NCBI GenBank assembly: GCA_017546445.1
Contig: JAFYWX010000046.1
Coordinates: 1 to 64,000 of the forward strand
Reading direction: 5' to 3'
Length of the DNA: 64,000 nucleotides
Source of the DNA: Akkermansia sp.
GTDB taxonomy: Bacteria; Verrucomicrobiota; Verrucomicrobiia; Verrucomicrobiales; Akkermansiaceae
How positions within the stretch are numbered: position 1 is the first letter of the stretch; the number at the start of each line of letters is the position of its first letter. Made by a program: the position numbers and the translations under genes. Below the pieces are notes generated by a model. The model had not been told where the DNA came from. It did not search any database and saw only the letters and a program-made list of their open reading frames with translations. This document shows, one piece after another, positions 17,505 to 27,100 of this stretch.

Positions 17505-18433
17505 ATCCCTCCCGCCCACAGCGCAACCGTTCCACTCATCGCCCGCCGGCTAATGTCGAGTTTGGCGATTGGCGGGTTCCGCCGTCGCAGCACGTTCGTG
17601 AGCCGAAGCGCAGGCAATCCAAGGCTGCCCGTGTGATTCGGCGTCTGAAGGTTCAGGCTGCTTACTGGGAATCGGTGGAGCCTGTGTATCAGGTGGCGCC
17701 ATACAATGAATCATACGCCATTCATGGATGGAAGCGTGTTATCCGCCTGTGTATAGCCTGGAGTTTGATGCTGCCCATATCGGTGGTCATGGTATTTGCG
17801 CTCATGCTGCAGCTCTACCATGCAGCGCCGGTGGTGGGCGATGTCAACTTCTGGCAGAGTCTGCCGGTCTGGTATGCGCTGCTGGGGGCGCTGGTGTTTG
17901 CCGTGCTGAAATATTTTCATCTGGTAGATGCCATTCTGGTGTTTATTTATGTGCTAGGGCATGAATTGACTCATGCCATTGCCGCGCTCATGTGCTTCGG
18001 CAAGGTGGAGGCTCTCAGCGTGGATATTGATGGCGGCTATGTCGACACCGATAAAGATAACCTTTTTGTTTCGCTGGCACCCTATTTTGTGCCCTTGTGG
18101 ATGCTGCTCTGGCTTGGGGTGTTCTTCATCTCCAACCTGGTTGTGCCTTTCGAAACGTACCTGCAGTGGTTCTATGCCGGATTCGGATTCTGGTGGGCCT
18201 TCCATGTGTACTGGACACTCTGGGTCATCCCCCGGGAACAGCCGGATTTGCTGGAGAATGGTGTGGTTATCTCCTTCCTGATTATCACGATAACCAATAT
18301 CATTGCGCTTCTGCTCATCCTGCGTTGTTTCGGCGTCATCAGCCTGCGCGGTTACTGGCAGGACCTCCAGTATTGCGCCCAGGAGCTCTACAGCACCTAT
18401 CATGACCTGATTCTGTGGGTGATACAGCGATAG
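17501..18433 (+). CDS. M50-like membrane metalloprotease homologue
   Basis: A 310-residue protein with a basic, cytosolic N-terminus (residues 1-75) and about five to six membrane segments. A HELTH zinc-binding motif (residues 154-158, within YVLGHELTHAIAALM) lies at the end of a hydrophobic helix, as in site-2-protease-type M50 peptidases. A canonical NxxPxxxLDG third-ligand motif is not obvious, so it may be a divergent member or an inactive relative. The start at 17501 is chosen because ATG overlaps the recJ stop codon; a longer frame beginning inside recJ has no supporting features. Substrate unknown. Confidence 0.65.
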   Translation: MNPSRPQRNRSTHRPPANVEFGDWRVPPSQHVREPKRRQSKAARVIRRLKVQAAYWESVEPVYQVAPYNESYAIHGWKRVIRLCIAWSLMLPISVVMVFALMLQLYHAAPVVGDVNFWQSLPVWYALLGALVFAVLKYFHLVDAILVFIYVLGHELTHAIAALMCFGKVEALSVDIDGGYVDTDKDNLFVSLAPYFVPLWMLLWLGVFFISNLVVPFETYLQWFYAGFGFWWAFHVYWTLWVIPREQPDLLENGVVISFLIITITNIIALLLILRCFGVISLRGYWQDLQYCAQELYSTYHDLILWVIQR

Positions 18434-18494
18434 CTCGTTATGTTTTCATGCTGTGCAGGGCGACGGATATAAATCGGTGCGTGGAACTTGCAAC

Positions 18495-18539
18495 CCCGAT
18501 AAACTCCAATTTGGTGCCACATTCCTTGTGACACACATG
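18495..18539 (+). repeat. Dispersed repeat, copy 2
   Basis: This copy begins CCCGATAAACTCCAATTTG and is about 76% identical to the inverted copy at 15272-15316. It is followed by TGTG/CACA and TGCCAC/GTGGCA inverted repeats, so the 179-bp leader of the GH2 gene contains a folded element. Confidence 0.55.
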
Positions 18540-18612
18540 TGGCATGGCGTTGGCTGGTGCGTTTTGCCCTTGCGTTGTCATCCTGAATCTGGTAGGATTT
18601 CCGGCAGCACGT

Positions 18613-21579
18613 ATGATGAAGGTGAAGCACCACAATTACATATTCCCCCTTCTGCTTGCGCTGGGGCTGCCCACGGCTGCCGGCGAACGTGAGAATTTTG
18701 ATTTCGGCTGGAAATTCCGCTACATGGGAACCGATGTGCCGGATATCAGCTCCTCCCCGGCTACTGCATCTGCTTCAGAATCTGGCAATGGGCCCGGTCG
18801 CGTGGTGGATGGCAAGCTCGATACCCGCTGGTGCGCCCCCGATTCCAAAACCGGGCATTATGTTCAGGTGCTGACAGGTACCAAGGAGAAGGTCAAGACC
18901 ATCATCGTGCAGTGGGAGAAGGAGAACTCCTTTGAGGTGGATGTGGAAATTATTTCCGGCAAAAAGCAGAAAACCCGCACCGTTGTGATGCAAGGGCAGA
19001 AGACTCTGCGTATTCCTGCCGGAAACCGAGCAGTCACCTCCCTCAAGCTCACCGTGAATGGCGGAGTGGGGAAGAATATCTGGGCCAGCGTACGAGAAAT
19101 CATCTTCCTGAACGAGAAAGGGAAGCAGATTCGCCTGAAGAAGCCGGATGTGAAGATGGACGGCCCTGTGGCCACCGGGTACGATGACAGCGATTTTCAG
19201 GACGTGCGCCTGCCGCACGACTGGGCCATTGAGAGTCCGTTCCTGGTAAATGAGCCCAACGAAACCGGCAAATTGCCCTGGAATGGCTGGGGCTGTTACC
19301 GCAAGAGGTTCGACGTGCCCGCAGATTTCGACAAGAAGGAGCACCGCTATTATCTTGATTTTGATGGTGTGATGTCGAACCCGAAGGTGTTTGTGAATGG
19401 TAAGTTTGCAGGCGAATGGGCCTATGGCTATAACTCCTTCCGGGTGGATATTACGCCGTATCTGAAGGCAGGCAAAAGCAACCTGGTATCGGTGATTGCC
19501 AGCAACCAGCCGAGCTCCACCCGCTGGTATCCGGGTGCCGGTATTTACCGCAGTGTCTGGCTGGAGAAGACTGGTCCTGTGCATCTTGCCCATTGGCCGG
19601 TGTATGTGACCACTCCCAAAATCAGCAGTGCTGAGGCCACGGTGGAAATCCGCACGCGCGTGGTGAATACATCCAATACCGCTAAGGAAATCACCGTGAG
19701 TCAGGCAGTAGGCAAGGCCAAGGCAAAGAGCGTGAAGCTCACTCTCGATGCCGGTGAGGAGCGGGAGGTGAAGCAGAAGCTCGTGGTGGAAAAGCCTCGT
19801 CTCTGGAGCTGCAGTTCGCCGAAATTATACACTCTTCGCACTAAACTGCTGAGCGGAGAGGAAGAACTGGATTCCAAGGAGACCACCTTCGGCATCCGCC
19901 ACGTGGAATGGACAAAGAACGGCTTTTATCTCAATGGCAAGCGGGTGCAGATTAAGGGTGTGTGCGAGCACCACGATTTGGGTGCGCTCGGTGCGGCTTT
20001 CCATACCCGCGGCTATGAGCGCAAGATAGAGATTCTTAAGGAGATGGGCTGCAACTCCATTCGCATGACCCATAATCCCCCCGCGCCGGAAGTGCTCGAC
20101 CTGTGCGACAAGCATGGCATTCTGGTCATTGATGAGCTCTTTGATATCTGGGAACAGCAGAAGTATGATAAGGTGAATGGCTACCACGTCTACTGGCCCG
20201 AATGGTGGAGAAAGGATGTGGAGAACTTCATGCGCCGCGACCGCAATCATCCCTGTATCATTGCCTGGAGTGGTGGTAACGAAATACCGGAGCTGGGCAC
20301 GGCCCGCGGGCGCGTGGTTTCGACCATGCTGCGCGAGGAGATGCGGAAATATGACGAGACCCGCCCGTACACCGTCGGCAGCAATGACCCCGGCAGCGTG
20401 ACCAATGGTTTCGCGGAGACGGTGGATGTATTCGGCTTTAACTACAAGCCGGATATGTATACCTTGTTCCGGCAGCGGCACCCGAACCAGCCGGTATACG
20501 CCTCCGAGACCAATTCCTGCGTAGCCTCGCGTGATACTTACTTTTTCCCGCTGAGCTGGAAGGTGGATGGTGGCGCCCGCGATTTCCACGTGAGTGCCTA
20601 TGGCCTGTTTGCTCCGGGCTGGGGAACGAGCCCGGACATCGAAATGTATTCACTTTCCAGAAACCCGCATGTAGCCGGCGAATACGTGTGGACCGGGTTC
20701 GACTATCTGGGCGAGCCTACCCCCTACAATCAGGATGCCTCCAATATCGGCAACTTCCACGGGGCAACGGAGGCGGAAAAGCAGGCGGCCATGGAGAAAC
20801 TGCGTCTCATGGGCAACAAGGCCCCCAGCCGCAGCTCCTATTTCGGTATCATTGACCTTGCCGGTTTCCCGAAGGATACCTATTACCTGTACCGCAGCCA
20901 CTGGCTCCCGGAGGAAAAGACCTGCCATATCCTGCCGCATTGGAACTGGGCAGGCCGCGAGGGCGAGGTAACGCCCGTCATGGTGTTCTCCAGCGGTGAC
21001 GAAGCAGAACTTTTCCTGAATGGCAAGAGCCTTGGCGTGCGCAAGCGCGGGCAGGGGCCCAGCTACACCCAGAAGCTGGAGGTGTGCAAGAATGCTTACC
21101 GCTTCGTCTGGGAGGACGTGGTCTACAAGCCCGGTACCCTCAGTGTCAAGGTGAAGAAGAAGGGGCGCCCCTGGGCTACGGCTCAGCGCGTCACTACTGG
21201 TGATGCCGTGAAGGTGGAGGCAGCGGTGGATAGAAAGCAGCTCCTGAACGATGGCTATGACCTGGCGTACATTTCCCTTTCGCTGGTCGATAAGAACGGG
21301 AATGTGGTTCCCACTGATTCCCGTGATGTTGAGTTTGAGATAACCGGCCCCGGCGAACTGGTAGGTTTTTGCAATGGAAATCAAACAGATCACACCTGTA
21401 TGCAGTCTAAGAGTCAGAGCTTCTTTAACGGACGCATGATTGCCATTGTACGCAGCAAGCGCGGCGAAGCCGGCGAGGCAGAGATTTCTGTGAAAGCGGC
21501 AGAATTGCCGGAAACCAGGGTGAAGGTTTCTGTAGCCGGCGAGACTGCAGCGGAAAATGATAACGAAGAAAAGAACTGA
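18613..21579 (+). CDS. Secreted glycoside hydrolase family 2 (beta-galactosidase-like) with inserted F5/8C domain
   Basis: A 988-residue exported glycosidase. Starts at 18613 or 18616 both give a signal peptide ending near TAAGE. Residues about 46-173 form an F5/8 type C/CBM32-like module (GRVVDGKLDTRWCAP) inserted just after the GH2 N-terminal strand NFDFGWKFRY. The GH2 jelly roll follows (RLPHDWAIE, GVMSNPKVFVNG), then the TIM barrel. The acid/base Glu557 is in WSGGNEIPE and the likely nucleophile Glu632 in YASETNS. The C-terminal part resembles the DUF4982/Ig-like tail of GH2 enzymes (GDEAELFLNGKSLG). The likely role is release of beta-linked galactose or a related sugar from host glycans in the periplasm or outside. 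It is followed after 4 nt by the HD-domain gene. Confidence 0.92.
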   Translation: MMKVKHHNYIFPLLLALGLPTAAGERENFDFGWKFRYMGTDVPDISSSPATASASESGNGPGRVVDGKLDTRWCAPDSKTGHYVQVLTGTKEKVKTIIVQWEKENSFEVDVEIISGKKQKTRTVVMQGQKTLRIPAGNRAVTSLKLTVNGGVGKNIWASVREIIFLNEKGKQIRLKKPDVKMDGPVATGYDDSDFQDVRLPHDWAIESPFLVNEPNETGKLPWNGWGCYRKRFDVPADFDKKEHRYYLDFDGVMSNPKVFVNGKFAGEWAYGYNSFRVDITPYLKAGKSNLVSVIASNQPSSTRWYPGAGIYRSVWLEKTGPVHLAHWPVYVTTPKISSAEATVEIRTRVVNTSNTAKEITVSQAVGKAKAKSVKLTLDAGEEREVKQKLVVEKPRLWSCSSPKLYTLRTKLLSGEEELDSKETTFGIRHVEWTKNGFYLNGKRVQIKGVCEHHDLGALGAAFHTRGYERKIEILKEMGCNSIRMTHNPPAPEVLDLCDKHGILVIDELFDIWEQQKYDKVNGYHVYWPEWWRKDVENFMRRDRNHPCIIAWSGGNEIPELGTARGRVVSTMLREEMRKYDETRPYTVGSNDPGSVTNGFAETVDVFGFNYKPDMYTLFRQRHPNQPVYASETNSCVASRDTYFFPLSWKVDGGARDFHVSAYGLFAPGWGTSPDIEMYSLSRNPHVAGEYVWTGFDYLGEPTPYNQDASNIGNFHGATEAEKQAAMEKLRLMGNKAPSRSSYFGIIDLAGFPKDTYYLYRSHWLPEEKTCHILPHWNWAGREGEVTPVMVFSSGDEAELFLNGKSLGVRKRGQGPSYTQKLEVCKNAYRFVWEDVVYKPGTLSVKVKKKGRPWATAQRVTTGDAVKVEAAVDRKQLLNDGYDLAYISLSLVDKNGNVVPTDSRDVEFEITGPGELVGFCNGNQTDHTCMQSKSQSFFNGRMIAIVRSKRGEAGEAEISVKAAELPETRVKVSVAGETAAENDNEEKN

Positions 21580-21583
21580 AGAT

Positions 21584-23188
21584 ATGACCAAACTTTTGAA
21601 GAATCTGAAACCCCACGGGGATAACCCCGGCAACCGCACCGCCGGGAGCTCTAATGTGATGCTGGGTATAGGTATTCTCGGCGTGATTGCGCTGTGTTTC
21701 ATTGCCTGTTCCACGGCGGCCAGTGCGTGGAGTGCTGTTTTTCGTGTGGTGTGGCTGGTGCTCACCTCTGTGGGCCTCATTCTGCTGGCCTACTTGTCGC
21801 GCTTGCAGCAGCAGCTGACGGTGCGCCGCATGCTGCTGCTCTCCAGCATGATAGTGGCTCAGCTACTTATTATGAACGGAGTCTGCTCCTTGAAGGGGCT
21901 TGTCCCTGGCTTTTACCTGGAGGGCCAGCTGCTGCTCTGGCTTCCGTATGCGCTGGCTCCCACTATTCTGGCCGTGATGATTGGCCGCCGCCTCGGGGCG
22001 TTCACCGCCCTGTGCTGCACGATTTTCGGTGTGGCCATGTTCCCGGAGGCTACAGATACCTCCGTCATCCTGAACTACAGTGCCGTAAGCTTCGTGACGG
22101 GTACCGTGTGCGCCCTGGTTTCGGGGCGTGTGCACAAGCGCGAGCATATTCTGCGCGCCGGCTTTGTGGCCAGTGCCATTGTGTTCACCTCCGTCTATCT
22201 TCTGCTTGGTCTGGAAGCCAGCGGTTCTGATAAAGAGATTGCCTTGCGCGGCCTGCATGGTGGCTTCAACCTGAGCGGGTTTACCCTTGAGTTGTCCATT
22301 ACGGTGGGTGTCAACTTTGTGTTGGCTGCCCTCATTGGCGGCATGATGCCCGCCCTGGAGCGTCTGTTCAACATATCCACCCCCATCACCTGGCTGGAGT
22401 GGGCCGATATGAATCACCCGCTGCTCAAGAAACTGCAGATTGTGGCTCCCGGTACCTTCCACCACAGCCTGCTGGTGCAGCGTTTGTCTGAGGCTGGCGC
22501 CGAGGCTATTGGCGCTGACGTGACCCGCGCCGGCGTGTGCGGCCTTTACCATGATATCGGCAAGATTTCCAATCCCCAGTATTTCGCAGAGAATATTCCT
22601 GACCCGACCAACACGCCGCATGCCGACCTGACCCCGGAGGCCAGTGCCCGTATCATTACCGGCCATGTTACCGAGGGCGTGGAGCTGGCTGAATCTCACG
22701 GGCTGAATATCCGCATCATCAACGTTATCCGTGAGCATCACGGCGTGTCCACTGCCTATTTTTTCTACCGCAAGGCGCTGGATTTGTACGAGGAGGAGAA
22801 GGCCAAATTCGAGGAGGGGCTCATTGATACCTGCCCGGAGGAGGTGGATAAGTCCATCTTCACCTACAAGGGCCCGATTCCCCAGACCCGCGAGAGCGGT
22901 ATCGTGAGCATGGCAGATGCCGTGGAGAGTGCCACGCGTTCCCTCCAGCATCCCACGGAGGAGGATATCCGCAACATGATTAACGGTATCTTCAAGGGCC
23001 GTATTCTGGATGGCCACCTGCAGGATTGCGGGCTTACCCTGGGCGAAATCGAGAAGCTGAAGGAATCCTTCTTTGCCACCATCCGCACCATGCATCACAA
23101 CCGCATTGCCTACCCCAAGCCCAAGGCCGATGATGCCACTGCGGCCGTGATTGAGCTGCGCAAGGCAGAGCAGAAGCAGGAAGCCTGA
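21584..23188 (+). CDS. Membrane HD-domain phosphodiesterase, PgpH-like (short form)
   Basis: A 534-residue protein with about seven N-terminal hydrophobic segments (residues 25-270) and a cytosolic HD domain. The HD motifs are TFHHSLLVQRLSE, GLYHDIGKISNP (about residue 323), ITGHVTEGVELAE and REHHG. The arrangement matches 7TMR-HD proteins such as Listeria PgpH, which hydrolyse cyclic di-AMP. The large extracellular 7TMR-HDED sensor domain of full-length PgpH is absent, so this is a shorter variant. The start at 21584 is 4 nt after the GH2 stop. The end overlaps the BASS transporter start (TGATG). c-di-AMP activity is inferred from family only. Confidence 0.85.
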   Translation: MTKLLKNLKPHGDNPGNRTAGSSNVMLGIGILGVIALCFIACSTAASAWSAVFRVVWLVLTSVGLILLAYLSRLQQQLTVRRMLLLSSMIVAQLLIMNGVCSLKGLVPGFYLEGQLLLWLPYALAPTILAVMIGRRLGAFTALCCTIFGVAMFPEATDTSVILNYSAVSFVTGTVCALVSGRVHKREHILRAGFVASAIVFTSVYLLLGLEASGSDKEIALRGLHGGFNLSGFTLELSITVGVNFVLAALIGGMMPALERLFNISTPITWLEWADMNHPLLKKLQIVAPGTFHHSLLVQRLSEAGAEAIGADVTRAGVCGLYHDIGKISNPQYFAENIPDPTNTPHADLTPEASARIITGHVTEGVELAESHGLNIRIINVIREHHGVSTAYFFYRKALDLYEEEKAKFEEGLIDTCPEEVDKSIFTYKGPIPQTRESGIVSMADAVESATRSLQHPTEEDIRNMINGIFKGRILDGHLQDCGLTLGEIEKLKESFFATIRTMHHNRIAYPKPKADDATAAVIELRKAEQKQEA

Positions 23189-24102
23189 TGAAGCGCCATA
23201 TCCGCAGTATCTCCATGGTGCTTGCCTTCCTGGTGGGCGGCATCTTTCATAAGCAGCTGGCGCCGCTGGGTAACTGGCTGCCGGCCAGCGTGGCTCTCAT
23301 GCTCAGCATCACTTTCCTGGGCATTGATACCTCGCGCCTCCGGCCGCAGCGCATGCACCTCTGGCTGCTGCTGGGAATCCAGGTCATCGGCATGAGCCTC
23401 TGGGGTATTGCCCGCGCGCTGGGCTACCCGGTGCTGGCAGAGTCCTTGTTCTTCTGCGGCATTGCGCCTGTAGCCATCGCGGCGCCGGTCATTGTGAACC
23501 TGCTCAAGGGCAATGTTGAGTTCACCACCACGGCTATGGTGCTCAGCCAGATTGTCTTTGGTCTGCTCACTCCCTTGCTCATGCCCCTGGTGGTGCAGGT
23601 GGAGGGCTTCTGCTATGCTGAACTGGCTGCAGAGGTGGCCATGCAGCTGGCCACGGTGCTGGGTATCCCCGCCATCATTGCCATTGTGCTGCGCCTGGTG
23701 TATCCCCCTTGCAAGGGCTGGACGGCTAAGCTCCGGGATGTATCGCTGGGTATCTGGATTGTCAACCTGACCATTATCGCCGGCGTGGGCACCCAGCGAG
23801 TGCTGGCCATGGATATCAGCTGGTGGAATATGCTGCCGCTGGTGCTGGGTTCTCTTTTTGTCTGTGTCACCGGCTTTGTGTCGGGGTATAAGTTCGGCCC
23901 CCGCGGGCTCAAGCGCGAGTGTTCCCAGTGTCTGGGGCAGAAGAACACCATTCTGACCCTCTATATCGCCAGCCAGTGGTACGTGCATCCTCTGGCCTAC
24001 ATCGGCCCCGCTTTTTACGTGTTCTTTCACAACATTGCCAACGCGCTTCAGATTGCCCTCGCTGCACGTGAATCTGCCCGGAAAAAGCTTTCCGGGGAGT
24101 GA
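23188..24102 (+). CDS. BASS-family (bile acid:sodium symporter-like) transporter
   Basis: A 304-residue polytopic membrane protein with about nine to ten hydrophobic segments. The C-terminal block GQKNTILTLYIAS resembles the conserved segment of the SBF/BASS fold, and VLSQIVFGLLTPLLMPL corresponds to the crossover region. Bacterial members carry bile acids, pantoate, keto acids or other organic anions with sodium. Substrate cannot be assigned. It is translationally coupled to the HD-domain gene upstream and is last in the operon. Confidence 0.8.
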   Translation: MKRHIRSISMVLAFLVGGIFHKQLAPLGNWLPASVALMLSITFLGIDTSRLRPQRMHLWLLLGIQVIGMSLWGIARALGYPVLAESLFFCGIAPVAIAAPVIVNLLKGNVEFTTTAMVLSQIVFGLLTPLLMPLVVQVEGFCYAELAAEVAMQLATVLGIPAIIAIVLRLVYPPCKGWTAKLRDVSLGIWIVNLTIIAGVGTQRVLAMDISWWNMLPLVLGSLFVCVTGFVSGYKFGPRGLKRECSQCLGQKNTILTLYIASQWYVHPLAYIGPAFYVFFHNIANALQIALAARESARKKLSGE

Positions 24103-24136
24103 GGTGGAAGTGTCGTAAAATATTGTAATTATTTGC

Positions 24137-24166
24137 TTGACATGGGTTGTCGGGGGGGGGTAATAT
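24137..24166 (+). promoter_or_regulatory. Promoter with G9 tract in the spacer (candidate phase switch)
   Basis: A perfect TTGACA (24137-24142) is followed by 18 bp and TAATAT (24161-24166). The last nine bases of the spacer are all G (24152-24160). One G fewer would give the 17-bp optimum. The gene start lies 29 nt beyond the -10 box. Homopolymer slippage in a spacer is a known way to switch surface genes on and off (Neisseria porA and opc). It is the longest homopolymer found in the window. Confidence 0.7.
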
Positions 24167-24195
24167 GACGCCTGTCAGTTTAATTATTTCTGAAA

Positions 24196-27100
24196 ATGAA
24201 ACTTCACATACCCTATCCTCTCTATCGTCTTGTCATGCTGGTTCTCTGTGCTCTGCCTGCCATGGGTGCAGGAATGAGCACGCCGACTTCCATTACCACG
24301 CCGGAGGGCTACACCGTTGTCTCAGCTTCCACCTGGGAAGATTTCAAGAACTATTCCACCACGAATGACGTGGCTTTCAAGGTAGATTCCGTTGAAGGCG
24401 GCGTGGTGATAGATGGGCTCAGCACGAATCTCAAAGGTGGCAGCGGTACCTGGTATATCACCAGTTCAGATGCCGGGAACCTCTCCTCTCTCTCCATTTC
24501 AAATGCTTCCACGCGCATTTTCTCCTTTGGTTCGCTGATTGTCGAGAATCTGGGTTCCTTGACCGCATCCGGTATTTCCTTTACTGAATACAGCGATTAT
24601 AACGGCGGTGCACTCGGTTATCTTATTGGCTCCAATGCTTTTAATAACAACGGGAGCTTGTCTTTTTCCGATAACTCGCGTTACTACAGCACCCGCGGCA
24701 ATGGTGGTGTGTTCCTGGTTTCCGGTAATGGTTCACTGGCCTTCACCAGCAATAATGATGTTTCGTTTGATGGCAACACGGCCAGCTCTACCAGAAATGA
24801 CACCAGTGGCGGTGCTATTTATGGCAAGCGTGGTGCCGTTGTTTCCTTTGCGGATAACAAGAACCTCAGCTTTACCGATAACAAGGTATTCACCGTGCAG
24901 GGCTCGAATGCATACGTAACAGCCTATGCACCCATGGGTGGTGCGCTGTACATTGCCGGCAGTGAAGAGGGCGGCAGCGCGACGAATGGTGAAGGCGGCA
25001 TTGCCATCACGGGGAATGATTCCGTAGTATTCCAGGGGAATATCTCTGAAGCCAATTTCGATGCTCAGTCTGCGTACGATTGTTATGGCGGTGCCATTTA
25101 CACCGGTAAGGGCACCAGCATCAATATCAGTGAGAACGGCAGTCTGAAATTCATTGCCAACAAGGCACAGTCTATTGCTGTAAATGGTACATATTCAAGC
25201 GGCAATACATTTGGTGGTGCTCTGGCTGCTGGTGCAGGGGCTACCGTGCAGCTGAATGCCAATGATGAAGTGCTTTTCCAGGGCAATGAGTCTTTGTCTT
25301 CCAGTGAAGGCGGTTCCTCCAGCACGGTATATGGTGGTGCCATCTACATAGAGGATAACGCAACGCTGGAATTGAATAATAATGGCACCCTGAGCCTCAT
25401 CGGAAACCGGGCTGCATCGGAGACAGGCCGCAGCACTTCCTTCTATTCTGCCCATGGTGGTGCCATTCATGGTGCAGCGGGCAGCAGCATTTCGCTGAAC
25501 GGGAATGGTACGCTCCTGATTCAGGGCAATACGGCATATTCATCTGGCGAGCATACGTATGGTGCTGCCATCAGCGCAGATTCTATCAGCATTTCCGGAA
25601 ATACAGATGTAACGATTTCCGGCAACAAGGCAGAGAGCATTAAGGGCACCAGCTGGGGTGGTGCTATTTATGCCGAGAACGTGACCATTGCCGGCAATGG
25701 CAGTGTTCTGATTGAGAATAATGCCGAGATTGATTCTGCGGGTGTCCGTATGCTGGCGATTCGTGCTAATTCGGGGCTGGAACTTTCTGCCGGCGCAGGG
25801 CAGACGATTCGCGTACACGATGCCGTTCTGGCTCCCGGTGAAGTGAAGATTAACGCATCTGAAAACGGCTCCATGGGCGGCCAGGTGATTCTGGATGCCT
25901 CTTATGTGCCTGCTAATCTGGAAGCTCACCTGGACAGACCCGCCACGGCGGATGAAATCCGCACCTCCAGCACAAACTGGTTCGGCGCCACCACTCAGCA
26001 ATCCGGTACGCTGCAGCTGCAGGGCGGCTCGCGTGTGATTGCGGGGAGCTACACCATTGATTCTACGGCGGATGTCACGGCAACGCTTTCTCTGGATTCC
26101 GGCAAATTCCGCACGGAGACGATGACTACCAGTGAGGGAGCCACCCTTTCCTTTGCGGGTGATTCCTATGCTTTGATGGCCAATGCCACATTGGGCGATT
26201 CGACCACGCTGGCCTTTGCGCCGGGGGAAGGGTATGCCGTGCGTCTGGCTGGCGATATCAATGCCGGCGAGCTGGTGATTTCTGTGGATTCAACGAATAT
26301 GACCCGTGGTGAGAGCTACTGCCTGTTCACCCTTGCCGCCGGTAGTTCCATGGCCTGGGATGAATCCAAGGTAACGCTGAAAGGTGTTTCCACAGATGAT
26401 GCCCGCCTGGTCTGGAACAAGGGCAGCCTGTATCTGGATTACGGGGTGACAGAAGGTGGCACGCAGCAGAGCATGCAAGTGCAGGATGGCTTTGTCTTAT
26501 CTGAGGAATGCCGTGAGGTGAATCAGAACACGGTATCCCTGCTTAATTCCCTGGAGGGCTCTCAGAAGTATGCCCTGACGGAGAATGTGGTGGTGGATAA
26601 CCAGAGCCTTTCCTTTGATACCCTTGTCGGGCATTATGAACTTACCTCGGCAGATGCTCTGTCTCCGGTGAATCTGACTATTCAGAACCTGGTGGATGGT
26701 GGCCTGGGCGGGCTCGATGCCGCATCGGATATCCGCATTCATCATCTGAACAGCGTCCTCTTCCTGAGCAATCATGGTGAGGAATCCGGTACTTCCATTT
26801 ATCTGCATTCCGGTGGCACAGCTGAAATCAGCGATAATTATTCCGTATGCTTTGCGTCTCGTCCGGAAAATCTGACGGCTGGTCAGAAGCCTCAGATTTA
26901 TGTGAGTGACCAGGCGTATCTGCTCATGCAGCGCAATGATAAGCTGGCGTTCATTGATAACTACGGCCGCGGCGGTGCTGCAATTTGTGCCGGTCAGGGC
27001 GGCAAGGTGGAAATTGCACACAATAAGGATGTGGAATTTACCGGCAATGGTTATCCCAGGCCCAACAGCAACTCCTACGACGATTACGGCGGTGCCATGT

